DNA of 64,000 bases. It comes from Mucilaginibacter sp. Bleaf8. GTDB lineage: Bacteria > Bacteroidota > Bacteroidia > Sphingobacteriales > Sphingobacteriaceae. The stretch covers positions 1-64,000 of the forward strand of contig NZ_JAHBBK010000008.1 of assembly GCF_018390515.1 (NCBI RefSeq), in the 5' to 3' direction. Position 1 is the stretch's first letter, and each line of letters starts with the position of its first letter. This document shows, piece by piece, positions 8,515 through 17,951 of the stretch. The translations under genes were made by a program, and so were the position numbers. The notes under the pieces were generated by a model. It was not told where the DNA came from. It made no database searches and saw nothing but the letters and a program-made list of their open reading frames with translations.

Positions 8515-9327
8515 ATGGCTCATAATTTATTACAAGGTAAAAAGGGTATCATCTTTGGCGCCCTTGACGAAAAATCAATTGCCTGGAAAACAGCACAGCG
8601 CTGTAAAGAGGAAGGCGCCGAACTGGTTTTAACTAACGCCCCTATTGCCCTGCGCATGGGTACTATCAACCAACTGGCCGAAGAGGTAAATGCTCCGGTT
8701 ATACCGGCTGATGTAACCAGCGAGGCCGATGTTGACAGCCTGTTTGTTAAAACTATGGAGCACTTTGGCGGCGGTGTTGATTTCATCCTGCACTCTATAG
8801 GCATGAGCATCAACGTGCGCAAAAACATTCCTTACACTGAAAATAACCTGGAGTTTACACACAAAGGTTTAGATATATCTGCTGTCAGCTTGCACCGTGT
8901 GCTGCAATCAGCCATGAAACATGATGCAATCAATGAGTGGGGCTCGGTCGTAGCTTTAACTTACATTGCTGCACAGCGTGTATTCCCTAACTATAACGAT
9001 ATGGCCGATGGTAAAGCTATGCTGGAAAGCATTGCCCGTAACTTTGGTTACTACTACGGTGTTAAGAAAAAAGTGCGTGTGAATACCGTTTCACAATCAC
9101 CTACGCTTACTACTGCTGGTTCTGGCGTTAAAGGTATTGACGGCTTCATTAACTTTGCTGAGAAAATGAGCCCGCTGGGTAATGCTAATGCTGATAACTG
9201 TGCTGACTACTGCGTGAGCATGTTCTCAGACTTTACCAAAATGGTTACCATGCAAAACCTTTTCCACGATGGTGGTTTCTCTTTCACTGGCGTTACCCCA
9301 GATGTTATCGAGAAAATGGGCGAGTAA
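8515..9327 (+). CDS. fabI: Enoyl-ACP reductase FabI
   Basis: NADH-dependent enoyl-[acyl-carrier-protein] reductase, the last step of each fatty-acid elongation cycle. The Rossmann start KKGIIFGALDEKSIAWKTAQ, ILHSIGM, and the catalytic set Tyr150, Tyr160 and Lys167 have the same spacing as E. coli Tyr146/Tyr156/Lys163. The 270-residue length is normal. It is downstream of recN and ends at two hairpins that separate it from convergent clpC. Confidence 0.95.
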   Translation: MAHNLLQGKKGIIFGALDEKSIAWKTAQRCKEEGAELVLTNAPIALRMGTINQLAEEVNAPVIPADVTSEADVDSLFVKTMEHFGGGVDFILHSIGMSINVRKNIPYTENNLEFTHKGLDISAVSLHRVLQSAMKHDAINEWGSVVALTYIAAQRVFPNYNDMADGKAMLESIARNFGYYYGVKKKVRVNTVSQSPTLTTAGSGVKGIDGFINFAEKMSPLGNANADNCADYCVSMFSDFTKMVTMQNLFHDGGFSFTGVTPDVIEKMGE

Positions 9328-9353
9328 TTTTCCATTATAAAGATTTATAAGAT

Positions 9354-9380
9354 AAGGCCGTGCTAATCAGCATGGCCTTC
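9354..9380 (+). terminator. fabI proximal hairpin
   Basis: The stem AAGGCCGTGCT (9354-9364) pairs with 9369-9379, with one G-U pair and a 4-base loop, and a T-rich stretch follows. It is probably the first fabI terminator. Confidence 0.6.
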
Positions 9381-9422
9381 TTATTTTTACATCAACATCC
9401 ACTCAGATAATGCCACATAAAC

Positions 9423-9454
9423 AAAAAAGCCCCTGATTGCTCAGGGGCTTTTTT
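9423..9454. terminator. Bidirectional terminator between fabI and clpC
   Basis: A perfect 14-bp stem (AAAAAAGCCCCTGA, loop TTGC) has A and T runs on both sides. It lies between two convergent genes and can serve both. Confidence 0.88.
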
Positions 9455-9475
9455 GTTTTCACTTAGCTAAGATTA

Positions 9476-12016
9476 TTACTCTTGCTCTTCAGCTTTAGGA
9501 GCAGGATCTTCACTTTCGCCTTTATGTTTGGCAGTGATTTTAATTTCGTTGGCTTCTTTGTCAAAGTCAACTTCCATTACATCACCGTCCTGTAATTCAC
9601 CTTTCAGAATTTCTTCTGCAATCGGATCTTCCAGATATTTTTGTATTGCACGTTTTAACGGACGGGCACCAAAGTTTTGGTCATAACCACGGTCGGCAAT
9701 TACTTCCTTGGCGTTTTCAGTCAGCTCGATGGCGTAACCTAAGCCGTTGATTCTGCCGAACAGTGAAGCTAACTCAATATCAATGATTTTGAAGATGTCT
9801 TCTTTGGTTAAAGAGTTGAACACAATCACGTCATCAATACGGTTCAGGAACTCCGGAGCAAAGGCACGTTTCAATGCATTTTCAATCACGCCTCTTGAAT
9901 GTGCATCAGCCTGATTTACTTTAGCAGCAGTACTGAAACCAACACCCTGACCAAAGTCTTTTAACTGACGGGCACCGATGTTAGAGGTCATGATAATGAT
10001 CGTGTTTCTAAAATCGACCTTACGTCCCAATGAGTCGGTCAGCTGACCTTCGTCCAGCACCTGCAACAGGATGTTGAACACATCAGGGTGAGCTTTTTCA
10101 ATCTCATCCAGCAACACTACCGAATATGGTTTACGACGTACTTTCTCAGTCAGCTGTCCGCCTTCTTCGTAACCTACGTAGCCCGGAGGCGCACCCACTA
10201 AACGTGATACGGCAAATTTTTCCATGTACTCGCTCATGTCTATCTGGATCAGTGCATCCTCAGAATCGAACATGAAACGGGCAAGTTCTTTAGCCAATTC
10301 GGTTTTACCTACACCGGTTGGACCTAAGAAGATAAATGAACCAATTGGTTTTTTAGGATCTTTCAGTCCGGCACGGGTACGCTGAATAGCTTTAGTCAGT
10401 TTTTTAACCGCATCATCCTGACCGATGATTTTGCCCTGGATACTGGTGGTCATGTTCAACAGTTTCTGACTGTCGCCCTGGCCCACTTTCTGTACCGGGA
10501 TACCGGTCATCATGGCTACAACCTCAGCAACGTTTTCTTCGCTTACGGTATAGCGTTTTGATTTGGTTTCAGCCTCCCAAGCCGCTTTAGCCTGGTCAAG
10601 CTCTTCAAGCAGGTGTTTTTCAGTATCGCGCAATTTCGCAGCTTCTTCATATTTCTGGCTGCGAACCACACGGTTCTTTTCAACTTTAATCTGCTCTATT
10701 TTCTGCTCAATATCCAGAATATTTTGAGGCACATGGATATTGGTTAAGTGCACACGTGAACCGGCTTCGTCTAAAGCGTCAATAGCTTTATCTGGTAAAA
10801 AGCGATCGGTAATATAGCGTGAGGTTAAAGCAACGCAAGCGTTAATAGCCTCAGGCGTATAAGTTACACCGTGGTGCTCTTCGTACTTATCTTTAATGCG
10901 GGTCAGGATCTCGATAGTCTCATCGATTGATGCCGGCTCAACCATCACTTTCTGGAAACGACGATCTAATGCGCCATCTTTCTCAATATACTGACGATAT
11001 TCATCCAACGTGGTGGCACCAATGCACTGGATCTCTCCACGGGCCAGAGCCGGTTTAAACATGTTCGATGCATCCAGTGAACCAGAAGCACCACCTGCAC
11101 CCACAATGGTATGGATCTCATCAATGAACAGGATCACATCAGGTGATTTTTCCAATTCATTCATCACGGCTTTCATACGCTCTTCGAACTGACCACGGTA
11201 TTTAGTACCAGCAACCAGTGAAGCCAGATCCAACGTAACCACACGTTTGTTGAATAACACCCGTGATACTTTACGCTGTACAATGCGTAAGGCTAAACCT
11301 TCCGCAATTGCAGATTTACCCACACCTGGTTCACCGATCAGGATAGGATTGTTCTTTTTACGACGTGACAGGATTTGTGACACACGCTCAATTTCTTTCT
11401 CGCGGCCTACAATCGGGTCTAAACGACCTTCTTCAGCTGCTTTAGTCAAATCGCGGCCAAAGTTGTCAAGTACAGGCGTTTTAGATTTAATGTCTGATAC
11501 TTTTTTAGGCTGGCTAAATGATTCTTCTTCTTTGAAATCATCGTCGCCACCGGTTGATGAACCAGGCATCTCGTCAGTAATGTTTTTGTGAGATTCTACT
11601 TCATTCTTGAAAATTTCGTAGTTCACATTAAACTGCATCAGCAATTGAGAGGCAATATTATCTTCATCACGTAAAATAGACAGCAACAAGTGCTCAGTGC
11701 CTATAATATCGCTCTTAAATATTTTTGCTTCCAGGTAAGTTATCTTTAATACTTTTTCTGCTTGTTTGGTTAACGGAATGCTGCCAATATGTACATTAGT
11801 TCCGGTAGTACCTTTAACAGCATCCTCTACAGCGCGGCGTAATTTAGCTGTATCCACATTTAAGCCTTTCAGCAATTTTATGGCTATGCCGTCGCCGTCG
11901 CGAATAAGCCCAAGTAAAAGATGCTCTGTACCTATATAGTCATGCCCAAGGCGCAGTGCCTCTTCTCTGCTATAAGATATTACATCTTTAACCCGCGGCG
12001 AAAATTTAGCTTCCAT
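9476..12016 (-). CDS. clpC: ClpC, Clp protease ATP-binding subunit
   Basis: HSP100 AAA+ unfoldase that feeds proteins to ClpP. Order: Clp N-terminal double repeat (about 3-145), the first AAA+ domain with Walker A GEPGVGKS at 228-235 and VILFIDEIHT, a middle region with a UVR motif (SQKYEEAAKLRDTEK) that marks ClpC rather than ClpA or ClpB, and the second AAA+ domain with GPTGVGKT at 565-572 and VVLLDEIEKAH. The D2-small domain and an acidic tail complete 846 residues. It is a single gene facing recN-fabI, with a 728-bp upstream region. Confidence 0.94.
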   Translation of the reverse strand: MEAKFSPRVKDVISYSREEALRLGHDYIGTEHLLLGLIRDGDGIAIKLLKGLNVDTAKLRRAVEDAVKGTTGTNVHIGSIPLTKQAEKVLKITYLEAKIFKSDIIGTEHLLLSILRDEDNIASQLLMQFNVNYEIFKNEVESHKNITDEMPGSSTGGDDDFKEEESFSQPKKVSDIKSKTPVLDNFGRDLTKAAEEGRLDPIVGREKEIERVSQILSRRKKNNPILIGEPGVGKSAIAEGLALRIVQRKVSRVLFNKRVVTLDLASLVAGTKYRGQFEERMKAVMNELEKSPDVILFIDEIHTIVGAGGASGSLDASNMFKPALARGEIQCIGATTLDEYRQYIEKDGALDRRFQKVMVEPASIDETIEILTRIKDKYEEHHGVTYTPEAINACVALTSRYITDRFLPDKAIDALDEAGSRVHLTNIHVPQNILDIEQKIEQIKVEKNRVVRSQKYEEAAKLRDTEKHLLEELDQAKAAWEAETKSKRYTVSEENVAEVVAMMTGIPVQKVGQGDSQKLLNMTTSIQGKIIGQDDAVKKLTKAIQRTRAGLKDPKKPIGSFIFLGPTGVGKTELAKELARFMFDSEDALIQIDMSEYMEKFAVSRLVGAPPGYVGYEEGGQLTEKVRRKPYSVVLLDEIEKAHPDVFNILLQVLDEGQLTDSLGRKVDFRNTIIIMTSNIGARQLKDFGQGVGFSTAAKVNQADAHSRGVIENALKRAFAPEFLNRIDDVIVFNSLTKEDIFKIIDIELASLFGRINGLGYAIELTENAKEVIADRGYDQNFGARPLKRAIQKYLEDPIAEEILKGELQDGDVMEVDFDKEANEIKITAKHKGESEDPAPKAEEQE

Positions 12017-12744
12017 ATAGTACCTTTCTATAGTTTATTTGAACCTCCGGATGAATAGATTTGATTACGCATACGGAATTATATCTTTAATATCAACAAT
12101 GTTGCCAATGTTTAAAGTTGGCGTAGATAATTTGTTAAATCAGTGTAATCTGTATAACTCGCCAATCCCCATATAGGATTTGCAGGTGTTAATGCGATTG
12201 TAGCGCTCTGTTTACGGTGTTTTCATGTGCAATGTAGTATTTGATTTAATTTTTACTGCACAGTTTAAAATTAATTTTTCAGTTTATTATACACCGGTTA
12301 CTATAGCAGGCAATTTCGTCACAAGTATGCCTTATTGACATACACCTGTTACTTAAACCTTATTTCCTGATTTTAATCTCATTTAACATTAATCTCAAGT
12401 TAAAACACATTATAAGGTAAAGCGGTTATAAGCAAACGATGCAATTGAAACTAAACAACGTCGTTAATTTAAATAAGGAGCGCATGCCATATCGCATTAA
12501 AGGTATTGTTATGCACAATGTTACTTATCATTATAACGATAAAAGTCAAACAGGGGTTACACATGCATCAATATTATTTAAATCAATAAGCACAACACAG
12601 CACCAGGCTGTGGTTCATAACAATCAAACTTGTTTACCGAGACGGAAAATACCAGCATGCATGCATTTGTAAACATTAGGCTACATCTTGCTATGGTTAA
12701 TCCAGACCGCCATCGGTTAAAATTACTAACCTATAAAGCCATCT
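12017..12744. other. Long intergenic region upstream of clpC and the GH1-like gene
   Basis: AT-rich DNA between divergent clpC and the glycosidase gene. A 77-codon frame at 12439-12672 has no recognisable domain, odd composition and no promoter, so I do not call it a gene. No tRNA or strong hairpin was seen. Confidence 0.5.
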
Positions 12745-13950
12745 ATGATGAAAAGCAAATTCATGTTCAGTACCGGGATAGAGAACAGTTACCCTACCAT
12801 ATTTGAGAACGGCAAAAAAATACGTATTGACGAGATGGAAAAATGCGGCCACTATGAGCGATGGAAAGAAGACTTTGCCCTGGTAAAGGAAATGGGCATT
12901 GAGTTTCTGCGCTACGGTCCGCCATACTACAAGGTACATGAAGGCCCTGGCAAATACGATTGGAGTTTTACCGACGAAACCTTTCGTGAACTTAAGCGAC
13001 TGGATATTACCCCAATAGTTGACCTGTGCCACTTTGGTGTACCCGACTGGATCGGCGATTTTCAGAATGCTGACTGGCCACATTATTTTGCTGAGTTTGC
13101 CGGCGCATTTGCCCGCCGGTTTCCGGACCTGCAATTGTATACGCCTATTAATGAGATTTTTATTGCAGCGGTATTTTCAGGCCAGTATGGCTGGTGGAAT
13201 GAAAGCTTAACCAGCGATAAAGCGTTTGTAAATGCGCTTAAAATACTTTGCAAAGCCAATGCACTGGCCATGCAGGAAATTTTGAAGGTACAGCCTGATG
13301 CTACCTTTATCCAAAGCGAATCGTCGGAGTACTTTCACCCCGAAGATCCGAGCTGCCGCGACCTGGCCGATTTCCTGAATCGTAAGCGCTTCCTATCGCT
13401 CGATCTTTGCTACAGCCACCCGGTAAGCGTTACCATGTACAAATGGCTGCTGGATAACGGCATGACGGATAAGGAATACATGTGGTTCATGAACAATAAA
13501 ATCAAAGCCAAATGTATTATGGGTAACGATTATTATATTACCAATGAGCACCTGGTATTGCCCGATGGGTCAACCCGTGCATCAGGCGAGATATTTGGCT
13601 ATTATGTAATTACCAAACAGTATTATGACCGCTATCACCTGCCGGTAATGCATACCGAAACTAATATTATTGAGCCAAACTCCGAAATGTGGCTGCATAA
13701 GGAATGGGCCAACTTATATCGTTTTAAGCAGGATGGCTTTCCTATTGTAGGATTTACCTGGTACAGCTTAACCGACCAGATGGACTGGGACTCGGCCCTG
13801 CGCCACAATGCCGGCAATGTAAACAAGCTGGGCCTTTATGACCTGGATCGTAAAATACGCCCCGTGGGTAAGGCTTACAAGCACTTGATAGAAGTTTGGA
13901 AACCCGTACTGGCCGACGAAAGCTTTGGCATACAAACCTATTTGCATTAA
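12745..13950 (+). CDS. Glycoside hydrolase, family 1-like (clan A TIM barrel)
   Basis: A 401-residue cytoplasmic protein, without a signal peptide, resembling family 1 beta-glycosidases but shorter than the usual 440-470. The pattern of conserved acids fits: WKEDFALVKEMGIEFLRYG, the PIVDLCHFGVPDWI strand, the acid/base motif TPINE (Glu137) and a candidate nucleophile in MHTETN (Glu305). A W-x-S-type end, GFTWYSLTDQMDWDSALR, resembles the GH1 aglycone region. Such proteins also occur as putative beta-glucosidases or family-1-like hydrolases in Bacteroidetes. The substrate is unknown. A hairpin terminator follows 10 bp after the stop. Confidence 0.7.
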   Translation: MMKSKFMFSTGIENSYPTIFENGKKIRIDEMEKCGHYERWKEDFALVKEMGIEFLRYGPPYYKVHEGPGKYDWSFTDETFRELKRLDITPIVDLCHFGVPDWIGDFQNADWPHYFAEFAGAFARRFPDLQLYTPINEIFIAAVFSGQYGWWNESLTSDKAFVNALKILCKANALAMQEILKVQPDATFIQSESSEYFHPEDPSCRDLADFLNRKRFLSLDLCYSHPVSVTMYKWLLDNGMTDKEYMWFMNNKIKAKCIMGNDYYITNEHLVLPDGSTRASGEIFGYYVITKQYYDRYHLPVMHTETNIIEPNSEMWLHKEWANLYRFKQDGFPIVGFTWYSLTDQMDWDSALRHNAGNVNKLGLYDLDRKIRPVGKAYKHLIEVWKPVLADESFGIQTYLH

Positions 13951-13960
13951 CAAACAATTT

Positions 13961-13984
13961 AAAGCCACATGAGTGGCTTTTTTT
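13961..13984 (+). terminator. Terminator after the GH1-like gene
   Basis: AAAGCCAC, loop ATGA, GTGGCTTT and a T run: a short, complete intrinsic terminator. Confidence 0.8.
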
Positions 13985-14022
13985 GTAATGCGTTATATTT
14001 GGCAATCAATACAACAACTTAG

Positions 14023-15705
14023 ATGGCTGACGAAAAAATTATATTCTCGATGGCAGGGGTAAATAAAATTTACCCGCCTCAAAAACAAGTACTGAAAAAC
14101 ATTTACCTGTCGTTTTTTTATGGCGCCAAGATTGGCGTTATTGGTTTAAACGGCTCGGGTAAATCATCTCTTTTAAAAATCATTGCCGGCTTAGATAAGT
14201 CGTACCAGGGCGAAGTGGTTTTCTCGCCGGGTTACTCGGTGGGTTACTTAGCCCAGGAACCTGAACTGGATCCGGAAAAGACCGTTCGTGAAGTGGTAGA
14301 AGAAGGCGTTGCCGAAATCACGGCTATCCTTAAAGAGTACGAAGACATCAACGAAAAATTTGGTTTGCCGGAATACTATGAGGATGCCGATGCGATGGAT
14401 AAGCTGATGGCGCGCCAGGGCGAACTGCAGGACAAGATTGATGCCGTAAACGCCTGGGAACTGGACACCAAACTGGAGCGTGCCATGGATGCCTTGCGTT
14501 GCCCCGATCCCGAAACCAAGATAGGCGTACTATCGGGTGGTGAGCGCCGCCGTGTGGCTATGTGCCGCTTGCTGTTGCAGGAGCCGGATGTATTGCTGCT
14601 GGATGAGCCTACCAACCACTTGGATGCCGAGTCGATAGACTGGCTGGAGCAGCATTTGAAGCAATACCAGGGTACTGTTATTGCCGTTACGCACGACCGT
14701 TATTTTCTGGACAACGTAGCGGGCTGGATTCTGGAGCTCGACCGCGGCGAGGGTATTCCATGGAAAGGCAATTACTCAAGCTGGCTGGATCAGAAAGCAA
14801 AACGCTTGGCCCAGGAAGAGAAGACAGAAAGCAAACGCCAGAAAACACTGGAGCGTGAGCTGGAATGGGTGCGTATGGCCCCTAAAGCCCGCCATGCCAA
14901 AGGTAAAGCCCGTTTGGCCAACTATGAAAAGCTGGCTTCGGAAGAGGGTAAGGAACGTGAAGAAAAGCTGGAGCTGTTTATCCCGCCGGGTCCTCGTTTG
15001 GGTAACGTGGTAATTGAGGTAAACAACGTAACCAAAGCCTATGGCGACCGTGTACTGTTCGAGAACCTGACCTTCTCATTGCCACCTGCAGGCATTGTGG
15101 GTATCATCGGCCCTAACGGTGCCGGTAAAACCACGCTGTTCCGCCTTATTACCGGGCAGGAGCAGCCGGATAGCGGCACTTTCCGTGTGGGCGAGACCGT
15201 AGCGCTGGGGTATGTTGACCAGATGCACGACGACCTGGACGCAAACAAATCGGTTTGGGAAAACATTACCGACGGGCAGGAAAGCATACTACTGGGCAAC
15301 CGCCCTATCAACTCCCGCGCCTATGTATCCAAGTTCAACTTCAATGGCGCCGATCAGCAGAAGAAAATATCGGTACTATCGGGTGGTGAGCGTAACCGGG
15401 TACACCTGGCTATAACACTGAAGAAGGGGTCGAACGTGCTGCTGCTGGATGAGCCGACCAACGATATTGACGTGAACACGCTGCGTGCGCTGGAAGAGGC
15501 ACTGGAAAACTTTGCCGGTTGCGCCGTAATCATCAGCCACGACCGTTGGTTCCTGGATCGTATCTGTACCCACATTTTGGCTTTCGAGGGCGAATCGCAG
15601 GTTTATTTCTTTGAAGGTAACTATACCGACTACGAGGAGAACCGCAGAAAACGCCTGGGCGATGTAGCACCGAAGCGCATCAAGTATAAAAAACTGGTGC
15701 AATAA
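14023..15705 (+). CDS. ettA: EttA, energy-dependent translational throttle ABC-F protein
   Basis: Ribosome-associated ABC-F ATPase that gates entry into elongation according to energy state. It has two ABC domains in one 560-residue chain without membrane segments. Walker A sites are GLNGSGKSSLL and GPNGAGKTTLF; signatures are VLSGGERRRVAMCRLLL and VLSGGERNRVHLAITL; Walker B regions are LLLDEPTNHLD and LLLDEPTNDID. The inter-domain linker and EttA arm contain the Lys/Arg-rich ALERELEWVRM-like segment (here LERELEWVRMAPKARHAK). A -7-like TATATTTG at 13994-14001 lies upstream. The last 58 codons and the downstream DNA are duplicated at 46639-47112. Confidence 0.94.
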   Translation: MADEKIIFSMAGVNKIYPPQKQVLKNIYLSFFYGAKIGVIGLNGSGKSSLLKIIAGLDKSYQGEVVFSPGYSVGYLAQEPELDPEKTVREVVEEGVAEITAILKEYEDINEKFGLPEYYEDADAMDKLMARQGELQDKIDAVNAWELDTKLERAMDALRCPDPETKIGVLSGGERRRVAMCRLLLQEPDVLLLDEPTNHLDAESIDWLEQHLKQYQGTVIAVTHDRYFLDNVAGWILELDRGEGIPWKGNYSSWLDQKAKRLAQEEKTESKRQKTLERELEWVRMAPKARHAKGKARLANYEKLASEEGKEREEKLELFIPPGPRLGNVVIEVNNVTKAYGDRVLFENLTFSLPPAGIVGIIGPNGAGKTTLFRLITGQEQPDSGTFRVGETVALGYVDQMHDDLDANKSVWENITDGQESILLGNRPINSRAYVSKFNFNGADQQKKISVLSGGERNRVHLAITLKKGSNVLLLDEPTNDIDVNTLRALEEALENFAGCAVIISHDRWFLDRICTHILAFEGESQVYFFEGNYTDYEENRRKRLGDVAPKRIKYKKLVQ

Positions 15706-15995
15706 CGAGGCGAGGATTTTGGAGCGGAGAGCAATATTGTGCTCTTACCTCCCTCCGAAAAAGAATGAAGCCCATTGCCTTTAACCAGGCAATGGGCTTT
15801 TTTGTACCGTTCCGGGTGTACCACTTTTGAAGTGGCACAAAGCGGAACAAACCGGTACAGGTGGTACACTTTGGTACACCTAAAACGGCGTTTGCAGCAC
15901 GTATAGGCCGTTAGAAAAAAGTGGTACAGGGTGGAACACCCGGAACAGTTTGGTACAGGTATTTATACTCATGACACAATACTGTCAGTACTTTT
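15531..15995 (+). repeat. Left copy of a direct repeat: ettA 3' end, terminator and hexamer array
   Basis: About 465 bp, from inside the last ettA domain (CATCAGCCA) to about 15995, recur in direct orientation at 46639-47112 with roughly 85-90% identity by eye. The repeat includes the end of ettA, its terminator and a non-coding block with many GGTACA-like hexamers. The two copies bracket about 31 kb of accessory genes. Confidence 0.88.
15768..15803 (+). terminator. ettA terminator
   Basis: AAGCCCATTGCC pairs with GGCAATGGGCTT around an 8-base loop, followed by a T run. An identical hairpin is present in the right repeat copy (46875-46910). Confidence 0.85.
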
Positions 15996-16192
15996 CTTAT
16001 TGTTATAAGCGTGAGAGCAAAGTGGCCCGCTCGCTGCCATATTACAGCACATAAGTGCATGCTATGACCTGCAATGACAACATTCGTAATAACATTATCT
16101 CTCACAATAAAATGGCGTCCCCACTACACCCTAAGCTTGACGCACCTTTAGAGAAAGCGAAACAGGCACAAATTGAAATAACTTTCATTTAT

Positions 16193-16223
16193 TTTTGAAA
16201 GTTCAGAAATATATGTAATTTTG
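16193..16223 (+). promoter_or_regulatory. Promoter of the two-gene membrane operon
   Basis: TTTTG (16193-16197), an 18-base spacer and TAATTTTG (16216-16223) fit the Bacteroidetes consensus. The first ATG is at 16252. Confidence 0.5.
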
Positions 16224-16251
16224 TTATGCGGTTGATAGTTAAAGCCGTACC

Positions 16252-16689
16252 ATGATGAAAAGCATTTTTGATCACATCGAATTATTGGTTCGCCTGGCAG
16301 GTATCGGACAAATTTGCCTGGCTGCAGGTAGCACAGCTATACCGGGTATCCTTAAATGGAAAACAGAGCTAACCAAAGTAAACCCACTCATCCGGCATAT
16401 TTTCTGGATGTATGCGGGGTATATTTTAGTTATCAATTTCTGCTTCGGATTTGTGTCCGCATTTTGCGCCCACGATCTAACCAATGGGTCAAAACTGGCT
16501 GTGCTTAATACCGGCTTCATCGGTTTGTACTGGGTTTCGCGGATATGTATACAATTTTTTGGATTCGAGCGGAAGAACTTCCCTACCGGCAAATGGCTTG
16601 TATTTGGCGAAATTGTGCTGGTGTCACTCTTCTTATTCTTATGTATAGTATATGCATCTGCCTTTTATAGCAATCTCCAAAAGTTATAG
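16252..16689 (+). CDS. Hypothetical four-helix membrane protein
   Basis: A 145-residue protein with about four hydrophobic segments (near 10-30, 46-68, 82-104, 118-140). I do not recognise a named family. Two bases separate its stop from the ATG of the next gene, a putative membrane-bound O-acyltransferase, so the two are almost certainly co-translated. It may be a partner or accessory subunit of that enzyme; this is inferred only from coupling. It begins just inside the left boundary of the ettA-flanked region. Confidence 0.65.
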   Translation: MMKSIFDHIELLVRLAGIGQICLAAGSTAIPGILKWKTELTKVNPLIRHIFWMYAGYILVINFCFGFVSAFCAHDLTNGSKLAVLNTGFIGLYWVSRICIQFFGFERKNFPTGKWLVFGEIVLVSLFLFLCIVYASAFYSNLQKL

Positions 16690-16691
16690 CC

Positions 16692-17660
16692 ATGCTGCAC
16701 TTATTGCCTTTGCTTTGCTTTTTACTGCTTAATTCAGTAATCATTATTGCAGGATACATCACGGCAAAAAAGGTACAGGTTGTACTTGCGTGGTTTATGC
16801 TGGTGATTAGTGTGGTAGTAATATGCCTTATATCCTGGCAATTGCCCCCTATCATAAAAATGCTGGCCATAACAGCTACTACTTTTACCGCTATGAAAGT
16901 GATAGCTACAACCGAAGGTTATAGCGGCAAACCTTTCACCCTCACTTTTAAACAGTGGGTGGCATTTGCAGCGGGCTGGGCCGGGATGCGTGCGCAGCTT
17001 TTTGAAACGCTGGGAACTATCGCTGTACCTGATGCATGGAAAATGATTACGTTCGGCGTAAGCAGATTAGTGGCTGGTGCACTGCTTATCGCCGTAGCAC
17101 ATCTGCTGGTGAGGCAGCCGCTCAACTCTACTTTCCTGTATGTAACCGTAAGTGCCTTATTATTGGTTGCTTTTAGTTTAGTGTTACATTTTGGCCTGTT
17201 AAGCATCAGTGCTGGTATCTGGCGGCTTTCGGGCGTGCATGCATACTACTTGTTTAACCGTCCGGCTATATCCACCGGCCTCACCGAGTTTTGGGGAAAG
17301 CGCTGGAATATAGCCTTCATTGAAATGACGACAGTTACATTATTCAGGCCGTTAAGGCACAAGGTGAGCAATGCAGCAGCCTTAATGGCCGTATTCATTT
17401 TCTCAGGCTTATTACATGAGCTGGCGTTGAGTGTACCGGTTAATAAAGGATATGGACACCCCTTACTTTACTTTCTAATTCAAGGCTTAGCAGTGCTGTT
17501 AGAAAAAAGGTTAGCGCTGCATCATATCAACTTTCTACAAAACAAAATAACAGCGCGTTTATGGGTGTTTTTTTGGCTTGTTGCTCCCATACCCCTGTTG
17601 TTTCATGCTACTTTTTTGCAGGAGGTAATATGGCCGCTTGCCGGACTTCAAATGAAATAA
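16692..17660 (+). CDS. Putative membrane-bound O-acyltransferase, wax-synthase-like
   Basis: A 322-residue, highly hydrophobic protein with about eight membrane segments. The segment STGLTEFWGKRWNIAF followed by FIFSGLLHELAL, with candidate catalytic His242, matches the MBOAT_2/wax synthase-like pattern (FWGRRWN... SGLxHE). Members transfer acyl groups to alcohols, making wax esters or acylated sterols or sugars. The acceptor here is unknown. It is coupled to the small membrane protein upstream and followed directly by transposase debris. Confidence 0.62.
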   Translation: MLHLLPLLCFLLLNSVIIIAGYITAKKVQVVLAWFMLVISVVVICLISWQLPPIIKMLAITATTFTAMKVIATTEGYSGKPFTLTFKQWVAFAAGWAGMRAQLFETLGTIAVPDAWKMITFGVSRLVAGALLIAVAHLLVRQPLNSTFLYVTVSALLLVAFSLVLHFGLLSISAGIWRLSGVHAYYLFNRPAISTGLTEFWGKRWNIAFIEMTTVTLFRPLRHKVSNAAALMAVFIFSGLLHELALSVPVNKGYGHPLLYFLIQGLAVLLEKRLALHHINFLQNKITARLWVFFWLVAPIPLLFHATFLQEVIWPLAGLQMK

Positions 17661-17948
17661 TTGGACAATATAATTCCGGTGAATTGGTTAGACTTTTCTT
17701 TTGTACTAAACAGACTCTTGAGGTGTTGAATTAAGGAAAATACCTCAATATATTTAAACACAGCCAATCTGGCTTTGCCTGAGTCTGAAAAGATCAGCGA
17801 TAAACCATCCAGTTCTTACGGATTCAAAGAAGCTTTCAGCCACTGCATTATCCCGGCAGGTAGCTTTTCTACGATGAACTCTTTCATAAGGCTTATAATT
17901 CCCAGCAACCACATCCCGCCTCCCTTGAGAAAAGTAGGCTGGCCGCAT
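17661..17948 (-). pseudogene. IS3-family transposase remnant
   Basis: The minus strand encodes KATCRDNAVAESFFESVRTG, a variant of the IS3/IS150 transposase signature (RKGNCWDNAVAESFF) near the last catalytic acid. After a frameshift near 17757 it continues as VFKYIEVFSLIQHLKSLF, the matching C-terminal region. Only about the last 95 codons survive, with the rest of the rve domain gone, so it is a dead remnant. The terminus near 17661 (GGACAATATAATTCC) may be the old IS end. It shows that mobile DNA was active in this region. Confidence 0.78.
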
Positions 17949-17951
17949 TTA

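Noticed and set aside
12439..12672. A 77-codon frame upstream of the GH1-like gene
   Set aside because: No domain, signal or promoter; composition unlike neighbours; likely a chance frame in a long intergenic region.
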